Source: Nitrososphaerota archaeon (GTDB taxonomy: Archaea; Thermoproteota; Nitrososphaeria; Nitrososphaerales; JACPRH01). Taken from it: 47,628 bases of DNA. Under the pieces are notes generated by a model, which was not told the DNA's origin, searched no databases, and was given only the letters and a program-made list of their open reading frames with translations. Both the position numbers and the translations under genes were made by a program. The stretch lies in the NCBI GenBank assembly GCA_016190055.1, contig JACPRH010000025.1, forward strand, positions 1-47,628. Direction: 5' to 3'. Below are positions 1 through 7,491 of the stretch, piece after piece (the first letter of the stretch is position 1; each line of letters opens with the position of its first letter).

Positions 1-2
1 AC

Positions 3-131
3 TTCCCCTGCAGCAACCCCGAATGCAGGCAGAAGCACATCTGGAACTGGATCAGGCTCTTCCACCTACACAAGCAACCGGAATATCTTCAGGCAATCAA
101 CACCGTCAAGGAGGTGATCACCTTAAGGTAA
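3..131 (+). CDS. C-terminal end of an IS630-like transposase (partial, probably degenerate)
   Basis: An open frame enters from the left edge and stops with TAA at 129-131, giving about 42 residues. The tail contains a run reading NPECRQKHIWNWIR, which resembles the end of IS630/DDE_3 transposases, where a motif like NPxExxW carries the last catalytic acid. Here the expected Glu appears as Lys (QKHIWNW), so this copy may be inactive. The rest of the gene lies outside the window. The family call rests on one short motif and is tentative. An IS630-type gene also runs off the right edge, but the sequence downstream of this tail does not match an inverted copy of the sequence upstream of that gene, so I do not treat them as one element. 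Confidence 0.45.
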   Translation, partial: FPCSNPECRQKHIWNWIRLFHLHKQPEYLQAINTVKEVITLR

Positions 132-141
132 CACCGCCGTA

Positions 142-255
142 GAGGGCTGTGAATAACTGTTTTAGAGCTAATCAATGAGACGATGATCAGCGTAGGAAAA
201 GTAAGACGTTACTTACCAAATTCTGTGCTCCTCAGTCTAGTTATTCACAGCCCTC
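142..255. repeat. 114-bp MITE-like inverted-repeat element
   Basis: GAGGGCTGTGAATAACT at 142-158 is matched exactly by its reverse complement at 239-255, giving 17-bp perfect terminal inverted repeats around an 80-bp non-coding core. The core has a smaller inverted pair, GTAAG/CTTAC, around 201-216. The left end is preceded by TA, but the right end is followed by AT, so a TA target duplication is not clean. The length, perfect ends and lack of an ORF fit a miniature inverted-repeat transposable element. It could also be a structured RNA or the junction of two IS ends. Confidence 0.55.
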
Positions 256-353
256 ATTGTAGTTTGTGCGGTGTTTCATCTTCTGGTAGTGTGCACACTC
301 ATCTATCCTACGTGATCACTCGATAATGGAACAGAACGGGCAGACGTGTTAGC

Positions 354-361
354 ATTAATAT
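354..361 (+). promoter_or_regulatory. TATA box of the 413-1015 gene
   Basis: TTAATATA lies about 55 bases before the ATG at 413. Transcription would start near 385, so the earlier in-frame ATG at 362 overlaps the promoter and is an unlikely start. Confidence 0.4.
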
Positions 362-412
362 ATGCATGACGCACTTGAAGGCAGCTATGCAGGTAGAGGA
401 ATAACTAAGACG

Positions 413-1015
413 ATGAAGCCAAGGGCTATCAGGCTGGTTCTTCTTCTTGCCGTGGTAGGCGGTATCATCGTAGCATCATCTCTATTTGTGTTGGGCGTAG
501 GAGTCTTTCCGCCCTTTACCCAGATAATCGAGTCGGGTGCGCCCACAATTGTCCGTGTATCTGATAGGAACTATCTTCGAACCGATCTCCCTGTCTTCGA
601 CAGGAGTGCTGAGAATTATTCATTAGCAAATCAAGTGGTCGGTCTATCTACCTCAAACAGACAGAGATATATCGAGACTGCAGTAAAGCGAGCTGAGACA
701 CTTGGTTTAGATGAAACAAATCTTCGGGATATATTGACTAAGCTAATGTTCCACATAGATGAACTGAACTTCACCGACAAGAACACCTTTACAGATAACG
801 ATGGAAAAATTTTTGAAATATCGTTCAGAATAAGCAATACAACAGTTCAGATACCCTATCTGATTGAGAAGGTAAAATACAACGGCGTAGACGCTTGGAT
901 AATCGCACTGAACTGGGAGAACAAGGAGTCTTCACAGGGCAAATGGGGTCATGTAGCAGCTGTAGTCGTCAAATACGGATCAGACGAAGTTCTCTTCGCT
1001 AAAAGCTGCATGTGA
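413..1015 (+). CDS. membrane-anchored extracytoplasmic protein, unknown function
   Basis: This protein of about 200 residues has a basic N-terminus (MKPRAIR) and one hydrophobic helix rich in Val, Ile and Leu at roughly residues 6-30. The remaining soluble domain of about 165 residues would face outside. I recognise no domain. It contains several NxT/NxS sequons and a Trp-containing segment near the end (DAWIIALNWENKE). The ATG at 413 is preferred to the one at 362 because a TATA-like box lies at 354-361 and a purine-rich GGTAGAGGA at 392-400 precedes it. It stands alone between the MITE-like repeat and a convergent secreted-protein gene. No function is assigned. Confidence 0.6.
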   Translation: MKPRAIRLVLLLAVVGGIIVASSLFVLGVGVFPPFTQIIESGAPTIVRVSDRNYLRTDLPVFDRSAENYSLANQVVGLSTSNRQRYIETAVKRAETLGLDETNLRDILTKLMFHIDELNFTDKNTFTDNDGKIFEISFRISNTTVQIPYLIEKVKYNGVDAWIIALNWENKESSQGKWGHVAAVVVKYGSDEVLFAKSCM

Positions 1016-1238
1016 ATGTCTTTCTACTTGAAGTTAATAGCCCTCCCGAGGCTTCTTACCGCATAGCGACGCTACAGCCACACCAGAAAGGTGAACTAGA
1101 TCATAGTCAACCCTGTCAACTCAGTCAAGGAGTAGGCACTGTCAAGTCTTCGGTGGCCAACGCCTGCATATCACCTATCAGCAACCAACAACTTTACAGA
1201 TCCCTTCAGGGTGGAGCCTCCAATCTGTTATTGAGATC
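1016..1238. other. convergent intergenic gap, nothing recognised
   Basis: This is the space between two convergent genes. Short frames cross it, but none has a recognisable domain or a convincing ribosome-binding site. Confidence 0.4.
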
Positions 1239-3611
1239 TCAGTTAATGAAAATCGGGGAAGAAATAGCTTCGCTGCCGTCGCTCTGATGCACAACGACAT
1301 AATAGTATTGGCCACTCTCAGTAGTAATATTTTGGGTGACTTGCGGATTAGAGCTAGTTCCTGTCCAAAGAACGGTAGTGGATAGATTACCCGATACGTC
1401 GTTAGTGCTGCCATGTATTAACTTAATCCAAGTAAAGCTTTCACCATCACCATCGCTAGTGTTGACAACAACATCATAGTTGCCGGCTGAAATTATTGAA
1501 CCCATTTGTTGCCCGTCAATCTTAAAGGAAAGTTCCAAGTTCTTATCTAAAGTTGAATAAAATCTTCGTGCCCGAAAAGCCTCAAAAATAGCTTCTTTAG
1601 TCAATGCCGTAGCCAACACGCCTATACGCTTATCACCGGCCAAGTTTTCTGCGTTGCTTCCAATCCACGCGGATTCCTGGTCCCCGCCACCCCCAGCGCC
1701 AATACGCCATCCACGCACTAACGCTTCATCATAAGGAGATTTATTGCCGTCGTTAGAATAGTAACCATCGTTATTATAATAATGTGTATTAAAGTCAGTA
1801 TCGTCGTGAGTCCAGAGTTCCATGCCGACAACCATATCAGAAGGCGCTATTATGGCTGGGTCAAAGTGTTCGAACTCCCTGTTTTGGTCGGCCGGAACAC
1901 CCCACCACTGGTCAGCCACTCCCGGGTGGTTGAAAAAGGCAATAGTGGTGCTTGGGTTTTGCGAATTAAGCCAACTCATAAACTTTGGAAAGGTATCACA
2001 TCTTGAATCGCTAGAATCACAAATGGTAGCATTATCATCTATACTTACTACTGTAACATGACCATATGGTTTACCACCGCCCATATCAGGTGACCATTCA
2101 AATCCCCTGAAAGCAACGAAATCAGCGGTAGTAGCATCATCAGCCTGAATTTTTGTCGCCTCCCACTCGGCTTGATCCAAAGCATAATCATGGTCAGAAA
2201 TGCCGAAAAAATCCAGTCCAAGATTCTTCATCGCATTATAGGCATCGGCCGGCGTGTCTAAACCATCCGAATATGAGGCGTGGTTATGTAAATTGCCATA
2301 ATAAACAGTGTAGATGCCTGACGACGGGTTAGTTGCGGCGTTGAACTTGTATGTTACTGATGACCTACTGCCGCCTCCCACCCATATGTCATAATAGGTG
2401 CTGTTGCTGTAGATTACGCTTCCAGACTTTGTTACCTGCACATCCTTGACTCCTGAAGAGTACAGGTTCTGCTTGAAGGTAATTGTGTTACTTCCAGACA
2501 CCACGTATTTAGATATGTCCAGCGAGAAACTCTTGAAAACGTTATTGTTATGAGAGGACTCAACTGTGGGAAGAGTGGCCACCGCTTGGTTATTGACCAG
2601 TACTGAAACTTCGCCTTTGTTGTCATAGTCGTAACCTTGGAAGCTAAGCGAGTACGAGCTGCTGGTAGAGGTTGTCGTAGTAGTGGTAGTGGTAGTCGTA
2701 GTTGTAGTGGTCGTTGTTGTTGTGGTGGAGGAGGAAGTGCTGAACGTGTAAGTGACTGAGTTGGTGCCGCCTGTCCATAGGCTGTGATACGAGCTGTCGC
2801 TCAAAAGCACACCTCCACTAGGCCCAGTTACTTTGACATCCTGCACTCCTGACGAATATAAATTCTGCTTGAAGACTATGGTGTTGCTACTACTGCTGCC
2901 AGCTACAACGTACTTCGAGATATCCAGTGAGAAGCTCTTGAACATATTATTGTTCGCATAAGACTCGCTTGCAGGAAGCGAAGATACAAGCTGATTATTG
3001 ACAAAGATAGATGCTTCACCCTTATTATCGTAGTCGTATCCTTGAAACGACAAAGTGTATTGGCCACTGGGCGGGGTAGTTGTCGAAGAAGTAGTAGTTG
3101 TGGTGGTAGTGGTAGTGGTTGTTGTGGTTGAGGTCGAGGTGCTAGTAGTAGTGGACGAAGAGGTGCTGAATCTATATGTTACAGACTCTCTGCTACCACC
3201 ACCCGCCCATATATCGTATTGGGTGGTGTTGCTGTAGATAATCGTCGTAGTTGTTGTGTCTGATCTTTTGACGGCGAGGTTCTTTACACCTGAGGAGTAC
3301 AGGTTCTGCTTGAAGGTGAGCGTGTTGCTGCTGCCTGATACCACGTATTCGGAGATATCAACTGTATAGCTGGCAAACGCATTATCGTTCTGGGGAGAGT
3401 AGCTCGTGGGCAACGCGGTTACTACCTGATTGTTAACCAGTATGGTTGCCTCTTCCTTGTTGTCGTAGTCGTAGCCTTGGAATGAGAGGGTGTATGTACC
3501 ACTAGTTGTGGCGGCCTGTGCAGCTGGTGCTGCTGCTACTAGTATACTTACAATTGTGCTGGTTAACAGCAGCGCGATGATTAATATTGCTGAAACAGGT
3601 ATTAGCTTCAC
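1239..3611 (-). CDS. secreted PHP-domain metallohydrolase (CehA/McbA-like) with three repeats on Thr-rich linkers
   Basis: This 790-residue exported protein starts at GTG 3611, with CAGGAAG just upstream. Residues 1-33 are a signal peptide ending AQA. Three repeats of about 110 residues follow (about 39-150, 184-292, 322-426). Each holds FQGYDYDNK, a VNNQ turn and KQNLYSSGV, and they look like a beta-sandwich adhesion or carbohydrate-binding domain. Repeats 1-2 and 2-3 are joined by nearly pure Thr linkers. Residues about 437-690 form a PHP domain with metal-ligand motifs GNLHNHASYSDG, GISDHD, RGFEW, FFNHPG and ELWTHDD. A final beta-rich domain ends the chain, with no C-terminal membrane helix. 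PHP enzymes hydrolyse phosphoesters or related bonds; the substrate here is unknown. Surface export of a PHP enzyme on tandem binding domains is unusual. Confidence 0.8.
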   Translation of the reverse strand: MKLIPVSAILIIALLLTSTIVSILVAAAPAAQAATTSGTYTLSFQGYDYDNKEEATILVNNQVVTALPTSYSPQNDNAFASYTVDISEYVVSGSSNTLTFKQNLYSSGVKNLAVKRSDTTTTTIIYSNTTQYDIWAGGGSRESVTYRFSTSSSTTTSTSTSTTTTTTTTTTTTTSSTTTPPSGQYTLSFQGYDYDNKGEASIFVNNQLVSSLPASESYANNNMFKSFSLDISKYVVAGSSSSNTIVFKQNLYSSGVQDVKVTGPSGGVLLSDSSYHSLWTGGTNSVTYTFSTSSSTTTTTTTTTTTTTTTTTTTSTSSSYSLSFQGYDYDNKGEVSVLVNNQAVATLPTVESSHNNNVFKSFSLDISKYVVSGSNTITFKQNLYSSGVKDVQVTKSGSVIYSNSTYYDIWVGGGSRSSVTYKFNAATNPSSGIYTVYYGNLHNHASYSDGLDTPADAYNAMKNLGLDFFGISDHDYALDQAEWEATKIQADDATTADFVAFRGFEWSPDMGGGKPYGHVTVVSIDDNATICDSSDSRCDTFPKFMSWLNSQNPSTTIAFFNHPGVADQWWGVPADQNREFEHFDPAIIAPSDMVVGMELWTHDDTDFNTHYYNNDGYYSNDGNKSPYDEALVRGWRIGAGGGGDQESAWIGSNAENLAGDKRIGVLATALTKEAIFEAFRARRFYSTLDKNLELSFKIDGQQMGSIISAGNYDVVVNTSDGDGESFTWIKLIHGSTNDVSGNLSTTVLWTGTSSNPQVTQNITTESGQYYYVVVHQSDGSEAISSPIFIN

Positions 3612-3640
3612 GCGCTTCCTGTTTTGTTATCCTTGCGGTT

Positions 3641-3648
3641 TATTTAAA
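3641..3648 (-). promoter_or_regulatory. TATA box of the PHP-protein gene
   Basis: Read on the minus strand, TTTAAATA lies about 30 bases before the GTG start at 3611, the spacing expected for a nearly leaderless archaeal transcript. Confidence 0.45.
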
Positions 3649-3741
3649 TCAGTAAGGAATATAACATATTAGTTTATGTTATTCTCTAGGATGTTGTATA
3701 GATTCTATTCAGTCTTCATGTATTTCGAAAATGTTGGTTGC

Positions 3742-5055
3742 GTGCAGTGATGGGTTAGTTTAGGGAGGCCTACTTGCCTTCTAAGGTGTTGTGAGTAACA
3801 ACAGCATCAAAGGAGGTGAAAGTAAGCCTCGAATAGCATTGAGCAGACTGGGCATATAGACCTTGCACATCTGGTAGCAGAGGAACGTATCAAGACGGCG
3901 GGTAGCTTGAAGGCTAGGATAGAAGCACTCCAGGAGAAGGCGATAGACGATCTGGTGGAGAAGAAGGGCTGGAGGAGGGCTGCCACCTACACAAGGACTC
4001 TTGTCACTATGCTTGGAGTACTGGATCTGAAGATAGTTAAGGTTAGGAATACGGCTACTGGCAGAGTATCCTCGCCGATACTGGATATGCTGGCTGTAAG
4101 GAGACGAAGGTACTCCAGAGAGGTAAGAATCGTATGTACGGATATGGCGGCAAGACTCTCCTACAACGACTCAAAACTCGAGTTTGAGAAGACCACCGGA
4201 ATCATGATACCGAAGAGAACCATACACTCATTCGTCCAAGAGATAGGCGCATTGATAGCTTCACAACCAAGAAAGAAGACAAGCAAAGACATCGTCCTCA
4301 TGGCTGACGGTACCAAGACGCACAGCGTCTACTTACAGCACCGACAACGAAGTACGTGTAGCCCTATCCATCGGCGGCCCGCAGGGAAAGAAGAGCCTCC
4401 TCGGACTCACTGTGAATAAGGGGTGGGAACCAATACCCAGACTCACAGGCCCACATGTTCTGGTCTCAGACGCTGAAAGAAGCATAAGGAGCAGCCTAGC
4501 AGACAACCCTGACGACATCCAGCTAGACCTCGTACATGCGGTGAAGGAAGCATTATTCATTCAAACTCTGGGGAGAAGGCATGTCAAAACAGGAGCGGAA
4601 TGAAGTATCAAGAGACATGAAGCGCATCCTCTTCACACTCGTGAACTCCGTCAAGAAACATAGAGAAGACAACAATATCAAGGCCATCGAGACCAGAGTA
4701 GAATCCACCCTCAACGAACTCAGAAAACTATCCACAAGCCTCTGGAGAGGAGGTTACAGGAAAGCATCCCTCTTCATAACACACAACGCAAAGCTCATGG
4801 TGACCTTCGCCAAGCTCGCAACCATAGGACTCGATATTCCCTATACATCAAACATCATAGAGCGAATGATGGGCGAAATAGCTAAGCGATGCAAACACAA
4901 ATGGGCACACTGGAGCACCAAAGGACTCGAAAACATGCTCTGGATCCTACTAACACGCTACACCGACACACAATCATACGAAACCATCTGGAAGCAATAT
5001 ATCCACCCACCCACCATAACACCGACGCTCACAACACACTAACCCGTCCATGCAC
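3742..5055 (+). mobile_element. ISLre2/ISH6-like insertion sequence, about 1.3 kb
   Basis: Imperfect terminal inverted repeats of 17 bp bound the element: 3742-3758 (GTGCAGTGATGGGTTAG) and 5039-5055 (CTAACCCGTCCATGCAC), matching at 14 of 17 positions when one is inverted. The single transposase gene fills the interior. No convincing target-site duplication is seen in the first bases outside the repeats. The transposase carries three frameshifts, so this copy is probably dead unless the shifts are sequencing errors. Confidence 0.65.
3816..5042 (+). pseudogene. frameshifted DDE transposase (ISLre2/ISH6/UPF0236-like)
   Basis: The protein reads through three frames. A short N-terminal piece from GTG 3816 hits TAG at 3834 and continues one frame over. 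The main part continues to about 4333 and ends in MADGTKTHSVY. The next part, in frame 2, carries VLVSDAERS. The last, in frame 3, runs to TAA 5042 with SNIIERMMGE. The conserved acids fit a DDE triad: Asp in MADGT, Asp in VSDAE and Glu in IERMMGE. Each break is repaired by removing one base: a T at about 3834, a T in the TACTTAC at about 4333, and a T near 4555. A GGAGG overlaps the proposed start. Intact relatives are about 400 residues. Confidence 0.7.
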
Positions 5056-5064
5056 ACGACCGAA

Positions 5065-5532
5065 ATGTTATCAAAGAAAGAAGCCACAAGAATTGTTGGT
5101 AATCTAGGAAACGATGAAGCATACCTTCTGACTGTTCGTTCCTGGCTGTCACAGGTAGAGACCCCGCTGCGAAAAGGGATGACTGCAGTTGACATTCTGC
5201 GGCGGTATCCAATTGTTATGAGACTGTTCTTGTCAAGCCTTCCTAATTCCTCCCGTAACCACTTTAGAAAGGGGTATAATGAAAAAATAGAATCAGGCCA
5301 TGAACAATTCTGGCTCTACGATGACTTTGACGGTGTAATCGCGTCGCATAGTGGAACCTACGAGCGTTCACTCCTAGTTAACATGCTGTTTAGGGCTAGT
5401 TACATAGCGGCTCTTTTCAAGCGGATCAGCGATAGGTTACTTTCATTCGACTTGTCCACTCCAGAAAGGGTGTTAGGGGCTTTGGCGTTGGATACAAGAG
5501 CTCATCCATTTGATGCAACTAACACCGCTTGA
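5065..5532 (+). CDS. small protein of unknown function adjoining the IS right end
   Basis: About 155 residues from ATG 5065. The earlier in-frame ATG at 5050 lies inside the IS terminal repeat. The protein is mainly helical and mixed in charge, with no signal peptide or membrane segment. Features include a Trp-rich patch (FWLYDDFDG) and an aliphatic helix near SLLVNMLFRASYIAAL. No domain is recognised. Because it begins within about 10 bases of the IS edge, its original 5' end and promoter may have been cut off by the insertion, leaving a remnant. Confidence 0.4.
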   Translation: MLSKKEATRIVGNLGNDEAYLLTVRSWLSQVETPLRKGMTAVDILRRYPIVMRLFLSSLPNSSRNHFRKGYNEKIESGHEQFWLYDDFDGVIASHSGTYERSLLVNMLFRASYIAALFKRISDRLLSFDLSTPERVLGALALDTRAHPFDATNTA

Positions 5533-5688
5533 GAAAAAGCTGCTAAGAAAGCGCGACTAGACGGCGGGGAAACAACGTTACCACAAACCGCTGACTGAAT
5601 ACGTCCCAGAACTCAACCGCTGAAGCCTCGTCTTCAGAGATAATCCTAGGGCTCGAAGGCGCGTTGAAATAGACTTTAGCAATAGTCT

Positions 5689-6183
5689 TTGCTAGACCCT
5701 ATCGAATATTTAGAGAAACAAGAACCTGATAAGATCAGGACTTATAAATTACCTAACATAACGAAATGTGACCTTGTAATGGTTACTAGACGAAAGATGA
5801 CAAATGATGCAAAAGAGATTACTCAAGATCTTATGGATTACGATCCAAGAATCGCTGTTCTTGTAGCAGCAACTTTCCTAGAGAGAAGGCTTCTAACAAT
5901 CTTAGCGAACCAGCTTAACGCGGGGGAGAATAGGAAAAAAGTCAGACAATTCTTAGACGAGCGATTACAGCTTGGGTCACTAATAGCGATTGGCAATATA
6001 TTGGATATCATTCCTAGTGAACACCGGCAGGCTTTGGACAGTCTTCTACAGGAAAGAAATCGAATAGCACATAAGTACAAAGTTTGGAGAAAACTCAATG
6101 ACAAACATCGGTCCATATACAGGGAAAAATGGGCGCCTGTTTGCAATACGGTTATCGAGTTCATGGAACAGACAGCGAACTGA
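5689..6183 (+). CDS. HEPN-like protein
   Basis: 164 residues from a TTG at 5689; an in-frame TAG at 5683 rules out a longer start, and an internal ATG near residue 31 is possible. The protein is all-helical. Near residues 120-128 it has ERNRIAHKY, matching the Rx4H motif that forms the active centre of HEPN ribonucleases. An upstream helix with ATFLERRLLTIL is typical of HEPN or DUF4145-like folds. HEPN proteins act as RNA-cleaving toxins or as helpers in defence systems. A second HEPN-like gene begins about 130 bases downstream and a nucleotidyltransferase gene follows, so a toxin-antitoxin or defence role is plausible but inferred. Confidence 0.5.
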   Translation: MLDPIEYLEKQEPDKIRTYKLPNITKCDLVMVTRRKMTNDAKEITQDLMDYDPRIAVLVAATFLERRLLTILANQLNAGENRKKVRQFLDERLQLGSLIAIGNILDIIPSEHRQALDSLLQERNRIAHKYKVWRKLNDKHRSIYREKWAPVCNTVIEFMEQTAN

Positions 6184-6316
6184 CTTCGTTAAGTGAACCT
6201 GAAGAATTCGATAATGAAAAATCGATGACATCTAGAGAATGCGTCCAGACTTAGGGACATTCTGTATATTAAATCGATAAGTAATTTAGGGTGATAATTA
6301 ATGTCGGCACATTAAG

Positions 6317-7177
6317 TTGTCGTCAGATATCGAGTTCCTTATCGATGTCAAAGCTTTGGCTGAGCATGGACGGTTTCATGCCGACCATAGTAACTTAAGC
6401 AGTCTTGACAAACGTTTGGCAATACATCATGTGCATAACGCGATAGAATTGACTCTCAGGAGGAAAGCAAAGGAACTCAACATTACTGCAAACGATATGC
6501 CGAGCCTCATAAAAAACCTGAAAAATCAAGGAAAACTCGATATACCGCGAGAAAATGACATTCAAGAGCTAAATGCCGCTAGAAATCAAAGTCAACACTC
6601 TGAAGCGACTTTTGAGTCTCGACACGTGTATCGCATAACAACAAATGGGATAGAATTTCTCAAGGAGTTCTTTCAGAAATACTTTCATGCAGATTATGAC
6701 ACATTAAGTTTGGTTCAACTATTAAGTAACAAATCCATCAGGCATCTTTTAACTGAAGCCCAGGCTGCGCTCGTGAAGAAAGATTACATGCTTAGTTTGC
6801 ACAAATCTCATTGCGCCATCGATAAAGCAAAATGGATTGTTATGCATAATTTAGAGAATCTTGGAGCAATTACCTATAATGGATTGAGTTTCACATATAA
6901 AGACGGAAAGATAGGGGAACTCAATGAAAAAATAGATGAAGTGTTAGACTTCGCTCTGTTTTCCAGATATGCTACCGAGCTATCAAGGCTCAAATCAATA
7001 TCCCGCGCAGTGTTTTGGAATCTTGATCAAGACGAACCGGGGATAGGTTACTCGCGCCCTATAATCGGAGAATATAACCCAACAAGCGATGAAGCCGAAT
7101 TCGCTTTTAAGCTATCCGTGGAATTCGTCCGCTGGATAGACCAAGCATTTGGTCTAAGTATCGCAGAACGGTCATAA
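6317..7177 (+). CDS. HEPN-like helical protein
   Basis: 286 residues from a TTG start; the ATG at 6301 stops after four codons. The first half has the HEPN pattern: a helix with HHVHNAIELTLRRKAKEL, then LNAARNQSQHSEA near residue 90, which contains an RxxxxH motif. The second half (about 140-210), with EAQAALVKKDYMLSLHKSH, looks like a further helical bundle of the same kind, so the protein may hold two HEPN-like units. There are no membrane segments. It lies between another HEPN-like gene and a nucleotidyltransferase gene on the same strand. MNT-HEPN pairs are known toxin-antitoxin modules, but this spacing (over 300 bases to the NTase gene) is loose. Confidence 0.45.
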   Translation: MSSDIEFLIDVKALAEHGRFHADHSNLSSLDKRLAIHHVHNAIELTLRRKAKELNITANDMPSLIKNLKNQGKLDIPRENDIQELNAARNQSQHSEATFESRHVYRITTNGIEFLKEFFQKYFHADYDTLSLVQLLSNKSIRHLLTEAQAALVKKDYMLSLHKSHCAIDKAKWIVMHNLENLGAITYNGLSFTYKDGKIGELNEKIDEVLDFALFSRYATELSRLKSISRAVFWNLDQDEPGIGYSRPIIGEYNPTSDEAEFAFKLSVEFVRWIDQAFGLSIAERS

Positions 7178-7213
7178 ATTCATTATATTCCAGCGTCAAC
7201 TGAGTAGCGATAA

Positions 7214-7267
7214 CTTCCCCTGCTAAAAAGAACGAGTGGCCATTGTCCCCAGGCCAAGTAGGGGAAG
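7214..7267. other. nested inverted repeat / possible structured RNA
   Basis: CTTCCCCT at 7214-7221 pairs perfectly with AGGGGAAG at 7260-7267. Inside it TGGCC at 7237-7241 pairs with GGCCA at 7252-7256 around a 10-base loop. It lies in the 314-base gap between the HEPN-like and NTase genes. It could be a transcript-end hairpin, an element end or a small RNA. The rest of the gap (7268-7491) shows nothing I recognise apart from AT-rich promoter-like sequence near 7435-7450. Confidence 0.35.
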
Positions 7268-7491
7268 AGGTGTATACGGTAGAAGAAGTGGTAGACTCTA
7301 CTGAGCAACGGCGGACCTATGAAAGAAACCCTATGTCCTTGAATTATTGTAGTGAGAAAAAGAGGTGAAGGGTGTCTTGTCTCGCGAAAAAAGGATGAGT
7401 CGATAGGCTGCGATGGTAAATGGTTAACAAGTTAGGATATAAGATTAAATCAGACCGCTAATCCTAAAGATTGTTTAAAAATTTGTCCTCT

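Noticed and set aside
1-11. 11-base match ACTTCCCCTGC at 1-11 and 7213-7223
   Set aside because: One copy is inside a coding frame and the flanks do not match, so chance is likely.
3055-3237. Val-rich plus-strand frame
   Set aside because: It is the antisense reading of the Thr-rich linker of the PHP protein; the same applies to 37411-37650 and 42125-42532.
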